From positions 41,783,876 to 41,847,875 of the forward strand of contig NW_023601433.1 of NCBI RefSeq assembly GCF_014898055.3: 64,000 nucleotides of DNA, read 5' to 3'. The first letter of the stretch is position 1, and every line of letters begins with the position of its first letter. The stretch is from Talpa occidentalis (lineage: Eukaryota; Chordata; Mammalia; Eulipotyphla; Talpidae). Positions 58,118 through 64,000 of this stretch are shown here, piece after piece. Below the pieces are notes generated by a model, which saw only the letters and a program-made list of their open reading frames with translations, was not told the DNA's origin and ran no database searches. The position numbers were made by a program, and so were the translations under genes.

Positions 58118-59335
58118 CTGCCTGTGTGTGTCTGTGGCATCCCGTTCCCATTCTAGGGGTTGCTGAGTCCCTGTCTCTGGTTTTCATTTTGTGGCACCTG
58201 CACTCAGCTCTCTGATCAGGTCAATATTTTAGCCAGTGTGCCTGATATTGACAAGATAGCTTTGGCAGGAATTACAAGCACCACTTATCAGATGGCACCA
58301 CTTTGCAGCAAGGTGATAATTATAGGACAGCCCAGTGTTTCACTGGGACAAAGGGTGGAGCAGCTCTTTGTGTTTGAGATTACAGAGCTGTCAGAACTGC
58401 TCCACCCCTGCGTGGTGGGAACAGAGAAGGGCCCCCTGGGAGGAAGGAGTGGGACACACAGCTGGGAGTTGTCCCAGCCTGCTGCATTTCTACCCTCAGA
58501 AGCACAATTACACAAGTGTAACACTTGAGGTTGGCCCCTTGGAGGCTGCAGAAGATGCTAGATGATAAACTCCTGAGGGTCAGGGACTGTGTCTGATTCA
58601 TCCTGTTCTCCCAGAAACTGGCACAGGACCTGGCTCAAAGTAGCTTTCAGTAAATGTTTGGAAATTGGAGCCAAGGAATTTGATGAAAACTTAAAAAACA
58701 AGTAGTTATCACATCTTTTTTGCCATGCAGCCAGCAAAGCAAATCCCCAGTCTTATCCACCTAACAGTGCTGCCACTTCATGGACTTCTGATATCCTCTT
58801 TCCCTTTAGAGATACACACTGCAGGGTCTCCCTGGGTGTTACTCACAGAACATTCTTGCCAGCTTAACACTCTATTCCCTTTTGCATTTGTGTAGCATTT
58901 ATGCATCTGCAAAATGCCTCTGATGATTCATTCTTTGTCTCAGTATCCAAAACAAGATCACAGGGGCCTCTCCAGTCTGGGCTGCAGGCTCCAGGGATGA
59001 GAACCAAGATGAGGGAAGGAAGAGTAGAGAAAGGGGTCAAGTCTCTCCTGCTCCCTGGGGTTGATTCCTTCCCTCACCTGCTGGGTCTGACCCCAGATGC
59101 TTAAAAAAAAAAATCATAAAACAGATGTTCCTTCTGCCCTCTGGCATTTGGCATGTGGTCTTCCTGATCATTCCAAGCCATCTTGTTCTTCCAAGCGGCT
59201 GCTGACAAACTGCAATCCATTTTAGGCAGACATGAGTCACATGAACCTGGAGTGCTGAGCTTCATGTCCCTGGCAAGCTTTTCAAACTGAGTTTAAGGCT
59301 GGCTCCCTTATGTTGTTCACTGTGAACACCGCTTT
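57615..59335. other. intergenic with (TG)n patches, nothing else recognised
   Basis: GT-rich patches occur at about 58008-58035 and an almost pure (TG)n at 58087-58118. No gene or transposon is supported in the rest. Confidence 0.5.
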
Positions 59336-59340
59336 TTAAT

Positions 59341-59610
59341 TTTTTTAAAAAAATATTTATTTATTTATGCATACAAGAGCTGAGGTACAGGCCAGAGGTG
59401 CAGGAAGTGAAAGGATTCACCAGAGACAGAGTGGGGAGCAGAACAGGCAGATCCACTGAAATACACTGCTGAAGGGAGCAGTGGATGAGGCAGAAGATGC
59501 CTGCTGTGCCATGTGGGTAGCACCCTGGCTGGGGATCGAACTCATATCATAGTGGCTGGGCATAGCTTGATAGCGTGGAGACTTTAATCCCTGCACCACC
59601 AGGGAGGCCC
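59341..59610 (-). mobile_element. tRNA-SINE, older subfamily
   Basis: Reverse copy from 'aatatttatttatttatgcatac' to 'ctgcaccaccagggaggcccc'. Short ACACC flanks hint at the duplication. Confidence 0.88.
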
Positions 59611-59762
59611 CACACCTTTTTTTTTTTTTTAGAAAAAGCATTTGTCTTTGCTACCAGAATCATACATTGTATGCACAAATATATGCTCACTCATGGAGAA
59701 TTTCCTCAAAAATATCCCCAGCCTTCTTAGCCACTTGGGAGCCAAAAGAGAGTGCTCTGTTC

Positions 59763-59770
59763 TCTCTCAT

Positions 59771-59801
<31 letters not shown>
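59763..59801 (+). repeat. (CT)n microsatellite
   Basis: A clean CT dinucleotide run of about 19 units. Confidence 0.9.
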
Positions 59802-59804
<3 letters not shown>

Positions 59805-60249
59805 TAAACCTAACAGAAAATGTTTGGAGCCCTTTTCCTGTCTTCCACTGTCTTACATACAATGGCAACAGATTTAATATTATTCCTGCTTGTCCTTAGT
59901 AACTCCATCTCAGTTCTGAAAAGAATGGACTGAAAAGAAAGTATCCCAAATCAGATCTGGAAGATCAGCCTCATCACAAAAAAAGAGGACAGGTTTTCAC
60001 TTTATGTCCATTCAGGTCCTACTTGGAGAAGGGGCCAGAGAGACATCCTCATTGCCAGGTAGCAAAAGAAAAATTAGAAGTCAAAAATATAGAGGTTTGG
60101 TGATGAATGAAGACTATTTTCTGTTTTCCTGGGTTCTGGAACCTGAGCTGTCAAAGAGTAGTGGCAGAATGTGGAATTGAAACTGGGATGTGTTTGCCTT
60201 GAAATACTGCTCTGCCCTGACCATCTGTGTTTCTTCAGCAAAATCCAGA

Positions 60250-60480
60250 ACCTCTCTGGGCTATTGCAAGTGGGAGATGACGTAGTTGAATAATTAAGTC
60301 CCTGGCTGCATTTCAGGGTGACTGAGTTCAAACCCTGGCTCTGGGTTAGCTTCTTGAGCAACTTCGGACAAATTCCCTCATATACCACGGCCTCAGTTAC
60401 CTCAATAAAGTGAGAATAATAATTGTACCTACTTATAAAGTTGTTCTGAGAATTAAACAACTACTTTTATGTAAATCTCA
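60250..60480 (+). repeat. MIR element, nearly full
   Basis: 'ccctggctgcatttcagggtgactgagttcaaaccctggctctgggtt', 'ctcagttacctcaataaagtgagaataataattgtacctac' and 'aaagttgttctgagaattaaacaac' follow MIR through most of its length. Confidence 0.8.
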
Positions 60481-60788
60481 TAAAATAATGCCAGGGACTA
60501 TGGCAATCACCCAGAAAAAGGAGGGGAAAAGTAGCTAATACTATTGACAAGATGGAGCTAATAATGTCTAACTTTTAAGAAAGTTATGAGGAAAACTAGG
60601 AGAGCTAACATTTCAGTATCTGGTGTCTACTAGGTCCTCAGTGATGCGTCCATCTCTTCCTCTCCTCATCTTAATATACCTGGAGCATTTACTTATGAGC
60701 ATATACAGAAGCTTTGAAGGAGGGAAAAGAAGGAAACACAAATGTGGTGAGGATGGGTGAATGCACACAGGGGTAGAAATGCCACTAC

Positions 60789-61066
60789 TGGACCTCCCTG
60801 GTGGCTCATTTAAGCACAGCACTGTGCAGCTATCTGCAGCCTCTGCAGCATGAATTCAATCCCCGGCCAGCCAGGGAGAAACCCACATGGCACAGCAGAC
60901 CTCTCCTGTCTCACCTGCTGCTCCCCTCAGTAGTGTTTTCAGTCAGTCTATCTGTTCTGCTCCCCACTCTGTTTCTGGTGAATCCTCTCACCCCCCCCCA
61001 ACCCCCGCACCTCTGGCCTGTACCCCAGTTCTAGTATGCATAAATAAATAAATCTTTTAAAAGAAA
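60789..61066 (+). mobile_element. tRNA-SINE, older subfamily
   Basis: Complete copy; perfect 14-bp duplication AGAAATGCCACTAC at 60775-60788 and 61067-61080. Confidence 0.92.
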
Positions 61067-61307
61067 AGAAATGCCACTACCTTCACAGCAGCCTCCAAAT
61101 GGGAGAGGAAGTGTGCTGGCCCTCGTCTTCTCTATCATGTCCATCCCTCCAGCCTTGCAGCTCAGTGGAACAGTCCCTTGTGGGACATTGGATTGGATTC
61201 TCTCTCTTCGAAGAACCTTTCTGCGTAGGGTGGTGAAAAGGTGTTCTGAGACCCATATCCAAAGTAAGTGTGTGTGGCAGTATCCTCACATTAAGAAATT
61301 CTCAAAC

Positions 61308-61581
61308 TTGGGCCTCCCCAGTGGCGCAGCAGTTGAGCGCTGGGTTGCAAAGTTGCCCACAGCCTTTACAGTGCCAGTTCGATCCCCGGCCACCGGGTGA
61401 GGTCCCACATGGCGCGACAGACCTCTCCTGCTCCCCGCTGCTCCCCTCAGCAGTGTACTTCGTCAGTCTGCCTGCTCTGCTCTCTGCTCTGACTCTGGTG
61501 AATTCTCTCACCCTCCCGCGCTTCCGACTGTACGCAGTGCTTGTATAAATAAATAAATCTTTAAAAAAAAAAAAAAAGAAA
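61308..61581 (+). mobile_element. tRNA-SINE, GC-rich subfamily, short tail
   Basis: Head GGGCCTCCCCAGTGGCGCAG and 'ctctggtgaattctctcaccctcccgcgcttccgactgtacgcag', then AAATAAATAAATCTTT and A-run. Perfect 15-bp duplication AAGAAATTCTCAAAC at 61293-61307 and 61582-61596. Confidence 0.93.
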
Positions 61582-61894
61582 AAGAAATTCTCAAACACCA
61601 GCAGGGCATTCGAGAATTCACCTCTATTCTGACATTGTTTCACTACTGATAGTATCAGAGTCCACAGAGTAAGCACTCAGGTCACCCAAGACCAGCCTCT
61701 TTAACTTCAGGTGCCAGTCACAAGCCTCCTAAAATAACTGTGACTTTAGTTCCTCTTTCTTGGTGCAGAGTGGCATCACCAGACAATAGCCACGAGGACC
61801 AAACAATGTCCAATTGGCATAAAGAAGAATAAAAAATGTGCATGAAAATTTTCTCACTCTTTTTCTGTCTACATAGACACCTGTGACATATTGT

Positions 61895-62121
61895 TGAAGC
61901 ATTTGCAGCACGAGTTCGATCTTTGATTTTCGGCAGTTCAAGGAGAAACCCACATGGTGAAGTAGACCTCTCCTGTCTCGCCCACTGCTCCCCTTAGCAG
62001 TGTATTTCAGTCAGTCTGCATGTTCTGTTTCCAGCTATGTCTCTGGTGAATCCTCTCACCACCACCTCCCCTGCATCTCTGACCTGTACCCCACCTCTTG
62101 TATGCACAAATGAATCTTTTT
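61895..62121 (+). repeat. tRNA-SINE, headless
   Basis: Only the body and tail of the older subfamily, from 'gcagcacgagttcgatc' onward. The A-box half of the tRNA head is missing. Its tail is the target of the next SINE. Confidence 0.85.
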
Positions 62122-62137
62122 AAAACAAAATAAATAA

Positions 62138-62451
62138 GGGCCTCCCAGGTGGCGCAGCAGTTGAGCGCTGGGTTGCAAAGCTGCCCGCGGCTGCAGCGCC
62201 GGTTCGATCCCCAGCTGCTCCCCGGCCACCAGAGGAGGGTCCCACATGGTGCGCAGACCTCTCCTGCCGCCCGCTGCTCCCCTCAGCAGTGTACTTCGGT
62301 CCTTCTGCCTGCTCTGCTCCCCCCTCTGACTCTGGTGAATTCTCTCACCCTCCCGCGCTTCTGACTGTACCCAGTGCATGTATAAACAAAACAAACAAAC
62401 TAAATAAATAAAAAACATGCCTCTATTAAAAAAATAAATAAATAAATAAAT
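62138..62451 (+). mobile_element. tRNA-SINE, GC-rich subfamily with extended tail
   Basis: Shares the 'gctgctccccggccaccagagg' block and the ACATGCCTCTA tail extension with 21942 and 37161. Perfect 16-bp duplication AAAACAAAATAAATAA at 62122-62137 and 62452-62467. Confidence 0.92.
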
Positions 62452-62467
62452 AAAACAAAATAAATAA

Positions 62468-62971
62468 AAGCCCACTGCAGGATACATAAAACTGAGTTAT
62501 CATTATGTTAGCATGGAACTTCAAGACAACCTGGCATCAACAATTCTTTTAGGTATTTTTTCACCTATAGAGACTTTCAACTGATAAAACTTGTCAGGCG
62601 GAAGGTGCTAGAAGGTCATGCTCCTGGCACGCCCAGTTGATGGTTTTCTATCTAACCTTTCAGTTCCTGTTTCTTTGTGTGAGGGAGAAACCACAAGACT
62701 TGGCACATCTATGGGAGCAGTAAACTGAGATCTACACATGTCTGATTTAAATCCTTGATCATGAAGCCAGTTTTCCCTACACAGGTGATAATTTTCTTAG
62801 CACTAGGTTTACAGCATCTGTAATACATCATTTCCCCCCAAAAGAAATAATTGCTGGCTGAAGTTGTCTTCATAACCACCAGAACTCTTATTAGTGTTTT
62901 ATATATACCATATACATACAAGTGTACATATTGATATATATACATACACCTGCATATACATACATGTACCC

Positions 62972-63008
<37 letters not shown>

Positions 63009-63671
63009 TATATATGCACACATAAATACAAACATACTCTATTTATCCGCATATGTGTATACAGGTAGCGAAAATACTGGCACGTGACTTCTAAACTATA
63101 TATTCTGTTGAGACTACTAACCTCAACACTTCAGATCATCTTTATTTTCCTGCCAGAGGAAGAGATAACAAACTGCTTAGATTCTCGAGTTTAATTGAAG
63201 GATACACTTGCCCCTCCCCCATCGCCCCCTAAGCTATTTTCAGGCAAGAGTGTTACAACATTATAGCAAGAACCCAATTACTAAGTTGCTCTTCTTCTCA
63301 TCTGTCAGCATTGCTGTACGTGACAGAAAGGAGAAAGACCTTTCAAAATAGATGAGAGGCCAGTGATCTCTGGCACCAAGAACGTACTGAAACATTAGAA
63401 AAGGAATGAATGTGGTGAGCTGCACGGCATTCTTGGGAATACTTGTGTCCTTTTCACTGTTCTTGCTTCCCTGTTTAAATTACAGAGGAATGGCAGCCTT
63501 TGAATGGGACAAGCTGCAGAATTTGATACTAGAAATTTCCAATAATTGTATTGTTAGACGTGGCCTTGAGGGACCTTAGTTTTATCTTTTTGGCTGACGT
63601 GGAGTACATGTTATACCATCAACAAAACCCCAAGATGTTTTTAACTAGTAAAATGAAAGACTCAGTATTGG
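62468..63671. other. intergenic with TA/CA-rich tract
   Basis: 62900-63060 is a TATA/CATA/CACA low-complexity tract with a pure (TA)n at about 62972-62998. The rest shows no gene or named repeat. Confidence 0.6.
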
Positions 63672-64000
63672 TGTTATAGGACAGGGAGAGGGGCAGCCCA
63701 AACCCCGCAAACCTGCCTATTCTAAATGGGTTCGGCCATCCGCCGCATCAACACAAAACACATGAGAGTAATGGGAAGGATCTTTAATAAAACTAGGAAA
63801 CAATACAGGAAAGGCAAAGAGTCTAGTTTCTAAATGAAGCACCCAAAGTTACCCGTCCCCTTGTGGGTAAAAGTCCATCCAAATGGGACTGGCCCAGAAC
63901 AAGGCCCCAAAGCCTGCTACAAGTCTAAAGCATCTTCCAGTGGGGACCCACAGCAAAGGGTCACAAACAACCAGACAAGCCCGGAAGGAAAAGAGCAAAA
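63672..64000 (-). repeat. LTR-like element at the window edge (partial)
   Basis: On the minus strand the sequence ends '...CTCCCTGTCCTATAACA' at 63672 with a CA terminus. It contains 'agttttattaaagatcc', an ATTAAA polyadenylation-like signal, about 110 bp before that end. This is an R-U5-like layout. The start lies beyond the window, so solo LTR and provirus cannot be told apart. Confidence 0.45.

Noticed and set aside
618..62451. tRNA genes
   Set aside because: The A and B box-like heads belong to SINEs. The anticodon arms are not foldable as functional tRNAs, and the copies have A-tails and target duplications.

Overview
This is vertebrate nuclear DNA. It has split genes with GT/AG introns, abundant SINE, LINE and LTR repeats, and no dense coding. 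The only host gene recognised is the 3' part of nidogen-1 (NID1) on the + strand. Eight exons between 7050 and 18117 encode the last 405 residues: a thyroglobulin type-1 module, a YWTD beta-propeller and a C-terminal EGF module. All exon phases agree, and the codon total closes exactly (1217 nt plus one base carried over from the preceding exon, 406 codons with the stop). The protein is very close to mammalian nidogen-1. The dominant SINE is tRNA-derived, begins GGGCCTCCCTGGTGGCGCAG and ends in AAATAAATAAATCTTT. It is not carnivore, horse, cow, whale, pig, camel or primate SINE as I know them, and it best fits the Rhin-type SINE of horseshoe and leaf-nosed bats. A bat of that group is my best guess, but this is an inference from memory.

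Layout. 1-7049 is the NID1 intron before the thyroglobulin exon, with SINEs, L1 remnants and a hAT fossil. 7050-18117 holds the eight NID1 exons. 18118 to about 20020 is the probable 3' UTR, with an AATAAA at 20000. From there to 64000 I find no host gene. The region is an intergenic repeat landscape, which fits the gene-poor interval that follows the NID1 3' end in other mammals.

The mobile-element record is the most informative part of the window. A full-length LINE-1 (23542-30052) is flanked by a 10-bp target duplication. It has an intact ORF1, but its ORF2 carries four frameshifts and an Asp-to-Asn change in the reverse-transcriptase FADD motif. Its 5' UTR contains tandem units of about 200 bp abutting ORF1, and its 3' end carries a 15-nt tag between two A-tracts. 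A 5'-truncated sibling lies at 52808-53435. About twenty copies of the tRNA-SINE occur in at least two subfamilies, many with clear A-rich target duplications of the kind L1 machinery makes. Between 32.5 and 39.2 kb there are seven LTRs of one endogenous retrovirus family. Several have 5-bp target duplications, two sit inside one older MaLR-type LTR, and two appear to be the ends of a provirus that has lost almost all of its interior. Two further LTR-like sequences lie at 39.7-40.2 kb and at the right edge.

I see no CRISPR, operon or prokaryotic feature and no new host protein-coding system. Most open frames outside NID1 and the L1 are chance or repeat-derived.
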